DNA of 64,000 bases from Alloactinosynnema sp. L-07 (GTDB taxonomy: Bacteria; Actinomycetota; Actinomycetes; Mycobacteriales; Pseudonocardiaceae). Positions 16,748 to 29,083 of this stretch are shown here, piece after piece. Positions within the stretch are counted from its first letter, which is position 1. Each line of letters begins with the position of its first letter. Location: assembly GCF_900070365.1 (NCBI RefSeq), contig NZ_LN850107.1:1488001-1552000 (forward strand), given 5' to 3'. A model generated the notes under the pieces. It searched no databases and had not been told where the DNA came from. It saw nothing but the letters and a program-made list of their open reading frames with translations. The position numbers and the translations under genes are program-made.

Positions 16748-18837
16748 CTTTCCCGCCCACCATCCCACTGACCACCACTACCGAACACCCCCGCACTCCC
16801 GACCAGATTCGGGAGCGGCACGCGGAGAACCTGGGCCATCAGGTCGCGGGCGGCGCCTTCGACGCGCGCCAGCTGGTGACGTCGTTCCCCGACGCGCTGC
16901 GCAAGCTCAACCCGCGCCACCAGCTGCGCAACCCGGTCATGTTCGTCGTCTGGGTCGGCTCGCTGCTGGTCACCGTGTTCGCCATCGGTGATCCGAGCGT
17001 ATTCAGCGTCGCGGTAGCGGCCTGGCTGTGGTTCACCGTGCTGTTCGCCAACCTCGCCGAGGCGGTCGCCGAGGGCCGGGGCAAGGCCCACGCCGAGTCG
17101 CTGCGCCGGACGAAGAAGGACGCCGTCGCGCGGCGACTCACCGCGGGCGGCCAGGAGGAGCGGGTCCCCGGCACCGAACTGCGGATCGGCGACCTCGTGG
17201 TGGTCGAGGCGGGTGAGGTGATCCCGGGCGACGGCGACGTGGTCGAGGGCATCGCCACGGTCGACGAGTCAGCCATCACCGGCGAGTCGGCCCCGGTCAT
17301 CCGCGAGTCCGGCGGCGACCGGTGCGCGGTGACCGGCGGCACCACCGTGCTGTCCGACCGGATCATCGTCAAGATCACCACCAAGCCCGGCGAGTCCTTC
17401 GTGGACCGGATGATCGCGCTGGTCGAGGGCGCGGAACGGCAGAAGACACCGAACGAGATCGCGCTGACGATCCTGCTGTCGACGCTGACGATCATCTTCC
17501 TGCTCGCGGTGGTCGCGCTGCAGCCCTTCGCCATCTTCTCCGGCGGCGAGCAGTCGGTGATCGTGCTGACCGCGCTGCTGGTGTGCCTGATCCCGACGAC
17601 CATCGGAGCACTGCTCTCGGCGATCGGCATCGCGGGCATGGACCGGCTGGTCCAACGCAACGTGCTGGCCACCTCGGGCAAGGCCGTGGAGGCCGCGGGC
17701 GACATCGACACGCTGCTGCTGGACAAAACCGGCACGATCACCTGGGGCAACCGCCGCGCCACCGAGTTCATCCCGGCGGCCGGGGTTTCGACTGCGGAGT
17801 TCGCTGCTATGGCGAGACTGGCCAGTCTCGCTGATGACACTCCGGAAGGCCGGAGTGTCATCGAGTTCTGCGTGGAGCGACACCAGTTGTCCCCTCGCTT
17901 GAGCGCCGGCGAGTATCCCGGCGAGGTTCGCAACGTGCCGTTCACCGCACAGACCCGGATGAGCGGCGTCGACATTGGGGATCGCCGCATTCGCAAGGGC
18001 GCGGCGAGTGCCTTCACCATCGACGCCGCCGCGCAGTCCATTGTGGACGAGATCAGCGCCGAGGGCGCAACGCCGCTCGTGGTCGCGGAGAACGACACCG
18101 TGCTCGGGGTGATCCGGCTGTCCGATGTGGTCAAACCGGGCATGAAGGAGCGCTTCGCCGAACTGCGCGCCATGGGCATCCGCACGGTCATGGTGACCGG
18201 GGACAACCCGCTGACGGCCAAGGCGATCGCCGAGGAGGCCGGGGTCGACGACTTCCTGGCCGAGGCCAAGCCCGAGGACAAGATGGCCCTGATCCGCAAG
18301 GAGCAGGAGGGCGGCAAGCTGGTCGCGATGACCGGCGACGGCACCAACGACGCCCCGGCGCTGGCCCAGTCCGACGTCGGCGTGGCGATGAACACCGGCA
18401 CGTCGGCGGCCAAAGAGGCCGGGAACATGGTCGACCTGGACTCCGACCCGACCAAGCTCATCGAGATCGTGGAGATCGGCAAGCAGTTGCTGATCACCCG
18501 CGGCGCGCTGACGACGTTCTCCGTGGCCAACGACTTGGCCAAGTACTTCGCCATCCTGCCCGCGATGTTCGCCGCGATCTATCCGCAGCTGGACAAGCTC
18601 AACATCATGAACCTCGGATCGCCCCAGTCGGCGATCCTCTCGGCGGTGATCTTCAACGCGCTGATCATCGTCGTGCTGATCCCGCTGGCGCTGAAAGGTG
18701 TGCGGTATCGCCCGTCCAGTGCCTCGTCGCTGCTGCGGCGCAACCTGCTGATCTACGGCTTGGGCGGCATCGTCGTCCCGTTCGCCGGGATCTGGCTGAT
18801 CGACCTGCTCGTCCGTCTCATCCCTGGAATCGGGTGA
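16744..18837 (+). CDS. kdpB: KdpB, P-type ATPase catalytic subunit
   Basis: 697 residues from GTG overlapping the kdpA stop. The phosphorylation motif [10 protein letters not shown], the TGESAPV actuator loop and [14 protein letters not shown] hinge are all present. It couples ATP hydrolysis to K+ import through KdpA in the cytoplasmic membrane. Full length with no damage seen. Confidence 0.97.
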   Translation: MTFPPTIPLTTTTEHPRTPDQIRERHAENLGHQVAGGAFDARQLVTSFPDALRKLNPRHQLRNPVMFVVWVGSLLVTVFAIGDPSVFSVAVAAWLWFTVLFANLAEAVAEGRGKAHAESLRRTKKDAVARRLTAGGQEERVPGTELRIGDLVVVEAGEVIPGDGDVVEGIATVDESAITGESAPVIRESGGDRCAVTGGTTVLSDRIIVKITTKPGESFVDRMIALVEGAERQKTPNEIALTILLSTLTIIFLLAVVALQPFAIFSGGEQSVIVLTALLVCLIPTTIGALLSAIGIAGMDRLVQRNVLATSGKAVEAAGDIDTLLLDKTGTITWGNRRATEFIPAAGVSTAEFAAMARLASLADDTPEGRSVIEFCVERHQLSPRLSAGEYPGEVRNVPFTAQTRMSGVDIGDRRIRKGAASAFTIDAAAQSIVDEISAEGATPLVVAENDTVLGVIRLSDVVKPGMKERFAELRAMGIRTVMVTGDNPLTAKAIAEEAGVDDFLAEAKPEDKMALIRKEQEGGKLVAMTGDGTNDAPALAQSDVGVAMNTGTSAAKEAGNMVDLDSDPTKLIEIVEIGKQLLITRGALTTFSVANDLAKYFAILPAMFAAIYPQLDKLNIMNLGSPQSAILSAVIFNALIIVVLIPLALKGVRYRPSSASSLLRRNLLIYGLGGIVVPFAGIWLIDLLVRLIPGIG

Positions 18838-18841
18838 CCCC

Positions 18842-19375
18842 GTGCTGACCAACTTCACCAAGCAGGCCGCCGCCGGACTTCGCGTCCTGCTGGTCCTCAC
18901 CGTGCTGACCGGGATCCTCTACCCGGCCGGGATCTGGGTGGTGAGCCGGGTTCCGGGGCTGCACGCCAACGCCGAGGCCGTGGACACCACCTTGGTGGGT
19001 GTGGACCGCGAAGGCGACGAGTGGTTCCACACTCGTCCGTCGGCGGCGACCTTGCCCGCGTCGGGCGGGTCCAACAAGGCCGAGGTCAACGCGGACTACA
19101 CCACAGTCGTCGCCGAGCGCCGGGCCGCCGTGGCCCAGCGGGAGGGCGTGTCGGAGGACCGCGTGCCCCAGGACGCGGTCACCGCGTCGGCCTCCGGGCT
19201 CGACCCGCACATCAGCCCGGCCTACGCCGAGTTGCAGGTGCCCCGGGTGGCCAAAGCGACCGGGCTGCCCGAACAGAAAGTGCGGGATCTGGTCGCCGAG
19301 CACACCAGCGGCGGGCTCACCGGGACGGTCGTCAACGTGACCGCGCTCAACCGCGCGCTCGAAGCAGCCAAGTAG
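18842..19375 (+). CDS. kdpC: KdpC, potassium-transporting ATPase assembly subunit
   Basis: 177 residues from GTG, four bases after kdpB. One N-terminal membrane helix (LRVLLVLTVLTGILYPAGIW), then the conserved periplasmic-type domain with FHTRPSA and SASGLDPHISP. KdpC increases nucleotide affinity of KdpB. A strong hairpin follows immediately. Confidence 0.95.
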   Translation: MLTNFTKQAAAGLRVLLVLTVLTGILYPAGIWVVSRVPGLHANAEAVDTTLVGVDREGDEWFHTRPSAATLPASGGSNKAEVNADYTTVVAERRAAVAQREGVSEDRVPQDAVTASASGLDPHISPAYAELQVPRVAKATGLPEQKVRDLVAEHTSGGLTGTVVNVTALNRALEAAK

Positions 19376-19378
19376 CCC

Positions 19379-19416
19379 GCCGTCGGGGCCGCCTCCGCCC
19401 AGGCGGCCCCGACGGC
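19379..19416 (+). terminator. Hairpin between kdpC and kdpD (terminator or attenuator)
   Basis: A perfect 16-bp stem (19379-19394 with 19401-19416) and 6-base loop starts four bases after the kdpC stop. It probably limits read-through from kdpFABC into kdpDE, giving different expression of pump and sensor. Confidence 0.7.
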
Positions 19417-19433
19417 TCTCCAGGATGGACCAG

Positions 19434-22016
19434 ATGGACCACAATCACACCGTGGAGAACAACAAGCGAAGGCGTGGTGAGCTGCGAATCTATCTCGGCG
19501 CGGCTCCCGGCGTCGGCAAGACCTTCGCCATGCTTGGCGAGGCACACCGCCGCCGGGAGCGCGGCACCGACGTGGTCGTCGGCTTGGTCGAGACCCACGG
19601 GCGGGCCAAGACGGCCGAACTGCTCGACGGCCTGGAGGTAGTGCCCCGCGCCCAGATCCCCCACCGCGGCGTCGACTTCACCGAGATGGACATCGATGCC
19701 CTGCTCGCGCGGGCACCCGAGGTCGCCGTCATCGACGAACTCGCTCACACCAACGTGCCTGGCTCTCGAAACACCAAGCGCTGGCAGGACATCGATGAAC
19801 TGCTCGACGCGGGTGTCGATGTGCTGTCCACGGTCAACGTTCAACACCTGGAGTCGCTCAACGACGTCGTCGAACGCATCACCGGCATCCAGCAGCAGGA
19901 GACCGTGCCCGACGAGGTGGTCCGTCGCGCCGAGCAGCTCGAGCTGGTCGACATCACGCCGGAGGCGCTGCGCCGCAGGCTGGCCCACGGCAACGTCTAC
20001 GCCGCGCACAAGATCGACGCGGCGCTGGGCAACTACTTCCGCCTGGGCAACCTGACCGCGCTGCGCGAGCTGGCGCTGCTGTGGGTGGCCGACCAGGTCG
20101 ACGTCGCCCTGCAGCGCTACCGGACCGAACAGGCCATCACCGACACCTGGGAGGCCCGCGAACGCGTCGTGGTCGCCATCACCGGCGGCCCGGAAAGCGA
20201 GACGCTGATCCGGCGGGCGCGTCGCATCGCCCTGCGCGCGGGTGCCGAGCTGCTCGTCGTACACATCCTGCGCGGCGACGGTCTCTCCGGTGCCGCTCCG
20301 GACCTGATCACCCGGTGCCGCAAGATCGCCGACGACCTGGGCGCCACTTTCCACAGCGTGGTCGGCGACAACGTGCCGGAGGCGCTGCTGGAGTTCGCCC
20401 GCGGCGTCAACGCCACCCAACTGGTCCTAGGCACCTCGCGCCGCTCGCGGCTGGCCAGGGCGTTCGACGAGGGCATCGGCTCCGCGGTCGTCCAGGCCTC
20501 CGGCCCGATCGACGTGCACATGGTCACCCATGAGCAAGCCCGCCGCGGGGTTCGGTGGCGGATAGCACCCAACGCGCACCGGCTGTCGCGCCGGATCGCG
20601 GGCTGGGCCGTCGCGCTGCTCGCGCCGGTCGTGGTGACCCTGCTGGGCTTGCTGTGGCGCGACAGCGTGGACTACTCGACTGATCTCATCGGATACCTGC
20701 TGGTCACCTGCGCCGCCGCGGTCGTCGGCGGGCTCGGCCCGGCGCTGGCCGCGGCCTTCCTCGGCGCGGGCTTGCTGAACTACTTCTTCACCCCGCCCTA
20801 TCACAGCCTTGCGGTGGCGGCGCCGGAGAACGTGATCACCTTGGTCGCGATGGTGATCGTCGGCGTGCTCGTCGCGCTGGTGATCGACCGCGCGACCCGG
20901 CTCGCCGAGCAGGCCGCGCGGGCCCGCACCGAGGCCGCGCTGCTGGCCTCCTACGCGCGCACCGTGCTCACCAGTGATCGACCGCTGGCCAGGCTGCTGG
21001 AGAAGATCCAGGAGAACTTCAGCCTCGACTCCGTCGCCCTGATGGAGCCGCACGATGGCGAGTGGACCACGGTCGCCTCCGCGGGCGCCCCGCCCCCGGC
21101 CGACCCCGACGAGGCCGACGCCGACATCGTCGTCACCACCGACGTGCACCTGGCGCTGCGCGGCCGCGCACTCCCCGCCGCGGACCGGCGGGTCATCGAG
21201 GCCGCGGCGGGGCAGGCGGTCATGGCGCTTCGCCAACAGCGCATGGCCGCCGAGACCGCCGCCGCCCGACACCGCGCCGAGACCACCGAACTGCGCACCG
21301 CCCTGCTCTCCGCCGTCGGCCACGACCTGCGCACCCCGCTGACCTCGATCAAGGCCGCGGCGGGCAGCCTGCGCGACCCCGAACTCAGTCTGTCAGCGGG
21401 TGACACGGCCGAACTGCTGGCCACCGTGGAGGAATCCGCCGACCGACTCACCGCGCTGGTCGACAATCTGCTCGACTCCTCACGCCTGGCCACCGGCTCG
21501 GTCGCGCCGCGACTGCGCCGGGTCGGCTACTACGAAATCGTCGCCCGCGCGCTGTCCGCGGTGGGGGACCGCTCAGGCATCGCCGTCGAGGTCGACGAGC
21601 ACCTGCCCGAGGTGTCCGCCGACATCGGCCTGCTCGAACGCGTCGTCGCCAACCTCATCGACAACGCCCAGCGCCACGGCCGCCTGCGCCCCCGCCGCCA
21701 CGTCGACGTCAACGGCGACGGCCACGTCAGGCCCGACGAACCCGAGATCGCCGTGCGGGCCAGCGCCCACGGCGCCCACGTCGAATTGCGTGTTGTCGAC
21801 CACGGCCCAGGCATCCCCAAGAAGACCGGAGCAGCGTTGTTCACCCCGTTCCAACGCCTCGGCGACCGCGACGCCACCCCCGGCGTAGGCCTCGGCCTCA
21901 GCGTCGCCAAGGGCTTCATCGACGCCATGGGCGGCACGATCATCGCCGAGGACACCCCCGGCGGCGGCCTCACCATCGTCGTCTCCCTGCCCGCCTACCA
22001 CCCGGCGTCGACGTGA
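19434..22016 (+). CDS. kdpD: KdpD, potassium-responsive sensor histidine kinase
   Basis: 860 residues from ATG 19434, which follows AGGATGG; ATG 19425 is an in-frame alternative. N-terminal KdpD domain with Walker A GAAPGVGKTF and HTNVPGS; a universal-stress-like domain (ERVVVAITGGPESETL); four membrane helices of the DUF4118 type (about 390-490); a GAF-like region; the phosphoacceptor His in VGHDLRTPLTSIKAA; and the ATPase boxes (LIDNAQRHG, DHGPGIPKK, GVGLGLSVAKG). It phosphorylates KdpE when K+ is limiting or ionic balance changes. Overlaps kdpE by four bases. Confidence 0.95.
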   Translation: MDHNHTVENNKRRRGELRIYLGAAPGVGKTFAMLGEAHRRRERGTDVVVGLVETHGRAKTAELLDGLEVVPRAQIPHRGVDFTEMDIDALLARAPEVAVIDELAHTNVPGSRNTKRWQDIDELLDAGVDVLSTVNVQHLESLNDVVERITGIQQQETVPDEVVRRAEQLELVDITPEALRRRLAHGNVYAAHKIDAALGNYFRLGNLTALRELALLWVADQVDVALQRYRTEQAITDTWEARERVVVAITGGPESETLIRRARRIALRAGAELLVVHILRGDGLSGAAPDLITRCRKIADDLGATFHSVVGDNVPEALLEFARGVNATQLVLGTSRRSRLARAFDEGIGSAVVQASGPIDVHMVTHEQARRGVRWRIAPNAHRLSRRIAGWAVALLAPVVVTLLGLLWRDSVDYSTDLIGYLLVTCAAAVVGGLGPALAAAFLGAGLLNYFFTPPYHSLAVAAPENVITLVAMVIVGVLVALVIDRATRLAEQAARARTEAALLASYARTVLTSDRPLARLLEKIQENFSLDSVALMEPHDGEWTTVASAGAPPPADPDEADADIVVTTDVHLALRGRALPAADRRVIEAAAGQAVMALRQQRMAAETAAARHRAETTELRTALLSAVGHDLRTPLTSIKAAAGSLRDPELSLSAGDTAELLATVEESADRLTALVDNLLDSSRLATGSVAPRLRRVGYYEIVARALSAVGDRSGIAVEVDEHLPEVSADIGLLERVVANLIDNAQRHGRLRPRRHVDVNGDGHVRPDEPEIAVRASAHGAHVELRVVDHGPGIPKKTGAALFTPFQRLGDRDATPGVGLGLSVAKGFIDAMGGTIIAEDTPGGGLTIVVSLPAYHPAST

Positions 22017-22690
22017 TCCGCGTCCTCGTCGTCGACGACGAACCCCAGATCACCCGAACGCTGCGGATCAACCTTGCCGCCCGCGGCTACGAAGTGCTCA
22101 CCGCGCACACCGGAAAGGCCGCGCTCGACCTGGCCGCCACCGACAAACCCGATGTCGTCGTGCTCGATCTCGGCTTGCCGGACCTCGACGGGGTCGAGGT
22201 CATCAACGGACTGCGCGGATGGACGACGATGCCGATCATCGTCCTGTCCGCGCGCACCGAGTCCACCCGCAAGGTCCAAGCCCTCGACGCGGGCGCCGAC
22301 GACTACATCACCAAGCCGTTCGGCATGGACGAACTCCTCGCCCGACTCCGCGCCGCCGTCCGGCGTGCGGTCACCCAGGACACCGACGACCCTGTGATCA
22401 CCACCCCGACCTTCACCATCGATCTGGTCGTGAAGAAGGTCCACCGCGGCGGTGTCGAGGTCCATCTCACCCCGACCGAATGGGGCATCCTGGAGATCCT
22501 CGCCCGCAACTCGGGCCGCCTGATCTCCCAGAAGCAGTTGCTGCGCGAGGTCTGGGGCCCCACCTATGTCGGCGAGACCCAGTACCTGCGTGTCTACTTG
22601 GCACAGTTGCGCCGCAAGCTCGAAGCCGAGCCTGCGCACCCGCGCCATCTCATCACCGAAGCCGGGATGGGCTACCGGTTCGAGCCCTAG
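22013..22690 (+). CDS. kdpE: KdpE, OmpR-type response regulator of kdp
   Basis: 225 residues from GTG. Receiver with acidic pair (LVVDDEP), phosphoacceptor Asp in VVLDLGLPDLDG and Lys in YITKPFG; C-terminal winged helix (LTPTEWGILEILARN, GYRFEP). Activates kdp transcription, probably at the phased repeats near 14803-14847 (inference). Its last bases overlap the convergent gene at 22687. Confidence 0.95.
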   Translation: MIRVLVVDDEPQITRTLRINLAARGYEVLTAHTGKAALDLAATDKPDVVVLDLGLPDLDGVEVINGLRGWTTMPIIVLSARTESTRKVQALDAGADDYITKPFGMDELLARLRAAVRRAVTQDTDDPVITTPTFTIDLVVKKVHRGGVEVHLTPTEWGILEILARNSGRLISQKQLLREVWGPTYVGETQYLRVYLAQLRRKLEAEPAHPRHLITEAGMGYRFEP

Positions 22691-23412
22691 CGCTTTCGGG
22701 GCTTCCCACGCCTGCCGCCTTGCGCGGGCTTGCCTTGCGGAGGGGCGGAACGCCGTTTGGCGGGCTTGCTCGCCGGGGCCTGCTGCGGCTCGCTCTCGGG
22801 ACGCTTGCCGCGGGTGCTGTTGCTGGTGCGCCCGCGGACGATTCCGATGAACTGCTCGACGGCGTCGGTGGTCTCGTCCTCCAGCCACGACAGCGCGACG
22901 CGCGACTCGGGGGCGTCCAGGACCGGTCGGTAGGTGAGGTCCTTGCGGTGGTGCAGCCGGGCGAGGGACTGGGGGACGACAAGCAGACCCACTCCGGCGG
23001 CCACCAGCTCGACGGCGTCACCGGTCGTGGCGGGGCGCTCGATCGCGGGCCGCCCGGGCGGGCGCTCCCAGTCGAGCGTGTCGTCGAGGGGGTGCAGCAA
23101 GAGTTCGTCGACCAGGTCGTCGGCGGCCACCTCGTCGGCGGCGGCCAAGTGGTGGTCTTTGGGGATCACCACCACGGTCGACTCGGTGTAGAGCGGGATC
23201 GCGTGCAGGCCGGTCCGGTCGATCGGCAGCCGCAGCAGGACCGCGTCGGTGCCGCCGTCGCGCACCAGGTCGGCGGCTTCGCCCGCGGACACCTGCAGCA
23301 GGGTCAGCGCGATCTCGGGGGACCGCTCGTTCCAGGTCCGCACCCACTTGCCGGGTGTCACCCCAGGGACGTACGCGAGGCGGAATGGTGGTGGTACGTC
23401 CGAGCCTGTCAC
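22687..23412 (-). CDS. LysR-type substrate-binding domain protein lacking the DNA-binding domain
   Basis: 241 residues from GTG. It starts directly in the LysR effector-binding fold (FRLAYVPGVTPGKWVRTW, LQVSAGEAADLVRDGGTDAVLLRLP, AAGVGLLVVPQSLARL) with no helix-turn-helix. The C-terminal 45 residues are rich in Lys, Arg, Pro and Gln, so the protein may bind nucleic acid through that tail. Divergent from the DUF5997 gene 58 bases away, a neighbourhood that I recall as common in actinobacteria. No ribosome site is obvious; translation may be leaderless. Confidence 0.82.
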   Translation of the reverse strand: MTGSDVPPPFRLAYVPGVTPGKWVRTWNERSPEIALTLLQVSAGEAADLVRDGGTDAVLLRLPIDRTGLHAIPLYTESTVVVIPKDHHLAAADEVAADDLVDELLLHPLDDTLDWERPPGRPAIERPATTGDAVELVAAGVGLLVVPQSLARLHHRKDLTYRPVLDAPESRVALSWLEDETTDAVEQFIGIVRGRTSNSTRGKRPESEPQQAPASKPAKRRSAPPQGKPAQGGRRGKPRKR

Positions 23413-23470
23413 CAGGTCAGATTACCGGGCGTGAACGGCGTCGACGCACCTGCCCGTTACCCTTGACGCC

Positions 23471-23863
23471 ATGAAGTCGCACAAGACCCCGCAGACGATG
23501 AAGCCCGCGACCGCGGCGAAGAAGCTGGGTGTCTACCTCGAGGCCACCCCCGCGGAGTTCCAGGACGGTGTCGTCTCGCGCGACGAGTTGAACGCCCTGC
23601 AGTCCGATCCGCCCGAGTGGCTGCGCGACCTGCGCCGCAACGGCCCGCACCCCCGCCCGGTCATCGCGGCGAAGCTCGGCATCTCCATCGGCGGCCTCGC
23701 TCGCGGTGGCGTCACCGACGCACTCACGACCGAGCAGGTCGACGCGTTGAAGACGGACAGCCCAGACTGGCTCCAGCGGGAACGCGCCACCCAGGCCGAG
23801 GTCCGCAAGGAAGCGGTGCGCGCCAAGACGGCGAAGCCGGAGCCCCGCCGCCCGCGGTCGTGA
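23471..23863 (+). CDS. DUF5997 family protein
   Basis: 130 residues; ATG 23498 (MKPATAAKKLGV) is an alternative start. Two related halves, each with a short helix-turn pattern ending in a PEWL/PDWL motif (LNALQSDPPEWLRDLRRNG and VDALKTDSPDWLQRERATQ), look like an internal duplication. Basic C-terminus. The function of the family is unknown; the KLGISIGGLARGGV segment may be a DNA- or RNA-binding helix-turn-helix (inference). Paired divergently with the LysR-like protein. The 177 bases that follow hold no gene I can support. Confidence 0.8.
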   Translation: MKSHKTPQTMKPATAAKKLGVYLEATPAEFQDGVVSRDELNALQSDPPEWLRDLRRNGPHPRPVIAAKLGISIGGLARGGVTDALTTEQVDALKTDSPDWLQRERATQAEVRKEAVRAKTAKPEPRRPRS

Positions 23864-24040
23864 CCAGGCAGGACGCGCACGCGTAAGCCCGGGGAGGACG
23901 GCGTTGGCCATCGCGGCCGGAGCAGTTGTAGGGACCGAGAGCGTGGTGGGAATGGGGTCGGGGGCCGGTCCGCAGCCTGTCTGCACGACGACTACGAGAC
24001 CGACCCCCGACATCCTCCACAGTGGATCAACCCAGCGGGA

Positions 24041-26703
<2,663 letters not shown>

Positions 26704-26719
26704 GCAACGCAGTCTGCCG

Positions 26720-26742
26720 CATTTTCTGGACTCAATCAAGTT
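26720..26742 (-). promoter_or_regulatory. FurA operator/promoter element
   Basis: On the minus strand the block reads ACTTGATTGAGTCCAGAAAA, closely resembling the AT-rich site upstream of actinobacterial furA genes (TTGA..nATTCCAGAAAA) that FurA binds. It lies immediately before the furA start. Confidence 0.7.
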
Positions 26743-26866
26743 TGGCCAGTGCGCGTCGCTCGATCGGTGGTCGGTTCCTGGCGGACGCGAAGGACGTCCC
26801 CGGTCACGGCACGGGGCGACTGGAGGGAGCCGTGTCCACGTCAGGACACGACTCCCGCCAAGCGGT

Positions 26867-29083
26867 TCACGCGCCCGGGTGCCAGGGGGCGATCTTGCAG
26901 TAGAACGCGTAGCGGCCGTCGTCGACGTCGATGGACAGGCTGCCCTCCAGGGTGCCGTCAAGGCCGGTCTTGAGGACCGTGAAGCCAGGAGCGCCCGCCG
27001 CGTTGGCGACCAGGGGCACGGTGCCGCGGCCGATGTCGTTGGAGTCGATGTCGTCCTCCTCGATCACCGTCACCTCGACGCCGCGCAGGTAGGGGGTGAT
27101 CTTGGTGGGGACCTTGTCGCCGACGTGGCCGACGGCGTCGTCCTCGAAGTCACCGATCACCGAGTTCGGGATGTCGGCGATGAGGACGCCGTCGGCCCTG
27201 ATCTCCATCGCGATGTCGTCGGCACCCCACCCGGAGGTCTCCTCCTGGCAGGTCAGCGACATGTCGACGGCCTCGGTCGCGAGGAGCAGGCTCAGGGTGG
27301 TGTTGGCCTCGATCTCGAACGACACCACCGAGTTGGGCGGTGACAGCCGCTGGACCAGGACCACGAAGTGCTCGTTGTCGCCCGCCTTCCATTTCAGGGT
27401 GAGCGGGTCCTTGTCCGGCCCGACCTGCTCCATCAGCGAGACGGGCGGGTTGGCGCCGTCCCACTTGCCGATGCTGAAGTTGACCGGCGTGCGATCCGGG
27501 CCCTCGGCCTGGTCGCGCACGGTGACAGACAGGGTGATCGGCTCCGGGACCGGCACCCTCGGCGTCTCGACGAGGAACCACTTGCTCTCGGAGTCGTCCC
27601 AGTCCGCGTTCGAGGTGTCGATATTGAAAGGCTGCGCGGGGAAGTGCTCCCGGTGGGCTTTCCCGGGGATCAGGACGATGGCGTCGTGCAAGCTCCGGCC
27701 GTCGTGTCGGTGGGTGTGCAGGTCGAAGAAGCTCTCCCCGTGGCGGTCTTTCAGGAAGACCTTGATGAAGAACGGTGCCACCAGGACGAACCGGGTGCCG
27801 TGGTCGGTGGTGATGTTGCGGTAGGAGACCTGCGGGTTGCTGAAGTCGTCGCCGAGGTAGACCTCGAACGCCGTGTCGAGGCCGCGATGGCGCAGCGCGA
27901 TGTCGTAGGTCCCGGGGGTGTCGAAGCGGTACCAGCGCACGGTGCCCTGCAGCAGCGAGGCCGAGTCCTGGAAGTCCACGTCGGCAGGGGTGACCAGCGC
28001 GGTGGCGGGCGTGCAGTGCGGCGTACTCCGGTGGATGTCGGCGAGCAGCGGCTGGTGGTCCGACAGGTAGCGGAGCATGCCCTGCGGATCGGCCAGCTTC
28101 TTGTCCACCCGCAGGTGCTGCACGGCCAGTTGGGAGTTGGCCGACGTGATCAGGTAGTCCAGCCGCTGCCGAACGGGCGGGTAGACGACGTCGGCGGTGA
28201 ACCCGGGATCGGTGCGCCCGGTGTCGCCGCCGGGGCACTGGTCGCGGCCCCACCGGTCGACGAGGTGGTCGGACATCGGGCCGCCGGGCTTGTCGAACAG
28301 CGAGGTCCACTCGCTCGCCACGCCGTCCTTGGCGCCGCGACCCACGATGTTCAGATCGCCGACGAAGAACACTTCCTCGTTGGCCAGCGGGGACTCGCCG
28401 ACGCAGTGCTCGATGAACTTCGCCGCCACCCTGATCTGCTTGCCGCGATCCTCAGCGTTCTCCTCGACGGCGTCGGTGTCGGCCTGGGTGTGGCTGAGGA
28501 AGACGTGGCGGATGCCCGCGCCGGGCGGCTTGAGCCGGACGTAGAGGATGCCCTTGGCGGCGAACTTGTCGGACCCGGAGGAGTCGCTGTACATGAAGAA
28601 CCGCACCACCGGGACCCCGTTTGGGAAGGCCCCCGGTCCGAGCAAGGCGACCACCGCGGGCGGCGTCGGCACGGTGGCGAACGGGAACCGGCTGGCCAGG
28701 AACAGGCCGCTGTCCTCAAGTTTCAGCATGGCCAGACTGGCCAGGTCCTCCAGTGGACCGAAAGTCAGCGCCCAGACCTTCTCCATGACGCTGCTGGAGA
28801 GACCGGGCGCGACGACAGTGGTGTGGAAGGTGTCGGCCTTCTTCACCTGGAAGGGGAACTCCGCGCGCAGTTCGTCGCTGAGGATGCGGCGGGAGGGTTC
28901 GTCGAACACCTCGTTGAGACAGACCACGTCGATCTCGGTCGGGCTGTCGACGATGTTCCGGGCGATGATCTTCGCTCGGGTGGGAGCGGTGTAGACCGGC
29001 GGGATCGACGGCGGGAAGCCCATCTCCATCAGGGCGGATCGCAGTTGCGTGTTGTAGCTGAGCACGCGCATGGACTCGGTCAT
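26867..29083 (-). CDS. Endonuclease/exonuclease/phosphatase-fold protein (sphingomyelinase-like) with long C-terminal beta region
   Basis: 738 residues. The N-terminal 370 residues carry EEP superfamily motifs in order: LSYNTQL (Asn11), VVCLNEVFD (Glu58, metal ligand), FLSHTQA, VGDLNIVG (Asp/Asn) and LSDHQPL (catalytic Asp-His). This resembles neutral sphingomyelinase or DNase I-like phosphodiesterases. The remaining 360 residues form several beta-rich modules (for example WYRFDTPGTYDIALRHRG and RGVEVTVIEEDDIDSNDIG) whose family I do not recognise. No signal peptide. The start overlaps the stop of the beta-propeller gene (ATGA), so the two are coupled. Substrate unknown. Confidence 0.78.
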   Translation of the reverse strand: MTESMRVLSYNTQLRSALMEMGFPPSIPPVYTAPTRAKIIARNIVDSPTEIDVVCLNEVFDEPSRRILSDELRAEFPFQVKKADTFHTTVVAPGLSSSVMEKVWALTFGPLEDLASLAMLKLEDSGLFLASRFPFATVPTPPAVVALLGPGAFPNGVPVVRFFMYSDSSGSDKFAAKGILYVRLKPPGAGIRHVFLSHTQADTDAVEENAEDRGKQIRVAAKFIEHCVGESPLANEEVFFVGDLNIVGRGAKDGVASEWTSLFDKPGGPMSDHLVDRWGRDQCPGGDTGRTDPGFTADVVYPPVRQRLDYLITSANSQLAVQHLRVDKKLADPQGMLRYLSDHQPLLADIHRSTPHCTPATALVTPADVDFQDSASLLQGTVRWYRFDTPGTYDIALRHRGLDTAFEVYLGDDFSNPQVSYRNITTDHGTRFVLVAPFFIKVFLKDRHGESFFDLHTHRHDGRSLHDAIVLIPGKAHREHFPAQPFNIDTSNADWDDSESKWFLVETPRVPVPEPITLSVTVRDQAEGPDRTPVNFSIGKWDGANPPVSLMEQVGPDKDPLTLKWKAGDNEHFVVLVQRLSPPNSVVSFEIEANTTLSLLLATEAVDMSLTCQEETSGWGADDIAMEIRADGVLIADIPNSVIGDFEDDAVGHVGDKVPTKITPYLRGVEVTVIEEDDIDSNDIGRGTVPLVANAAGAPGFTVLKTGLDGTLEGSLSIDVDDGRYAFYCKIAPWHPGA

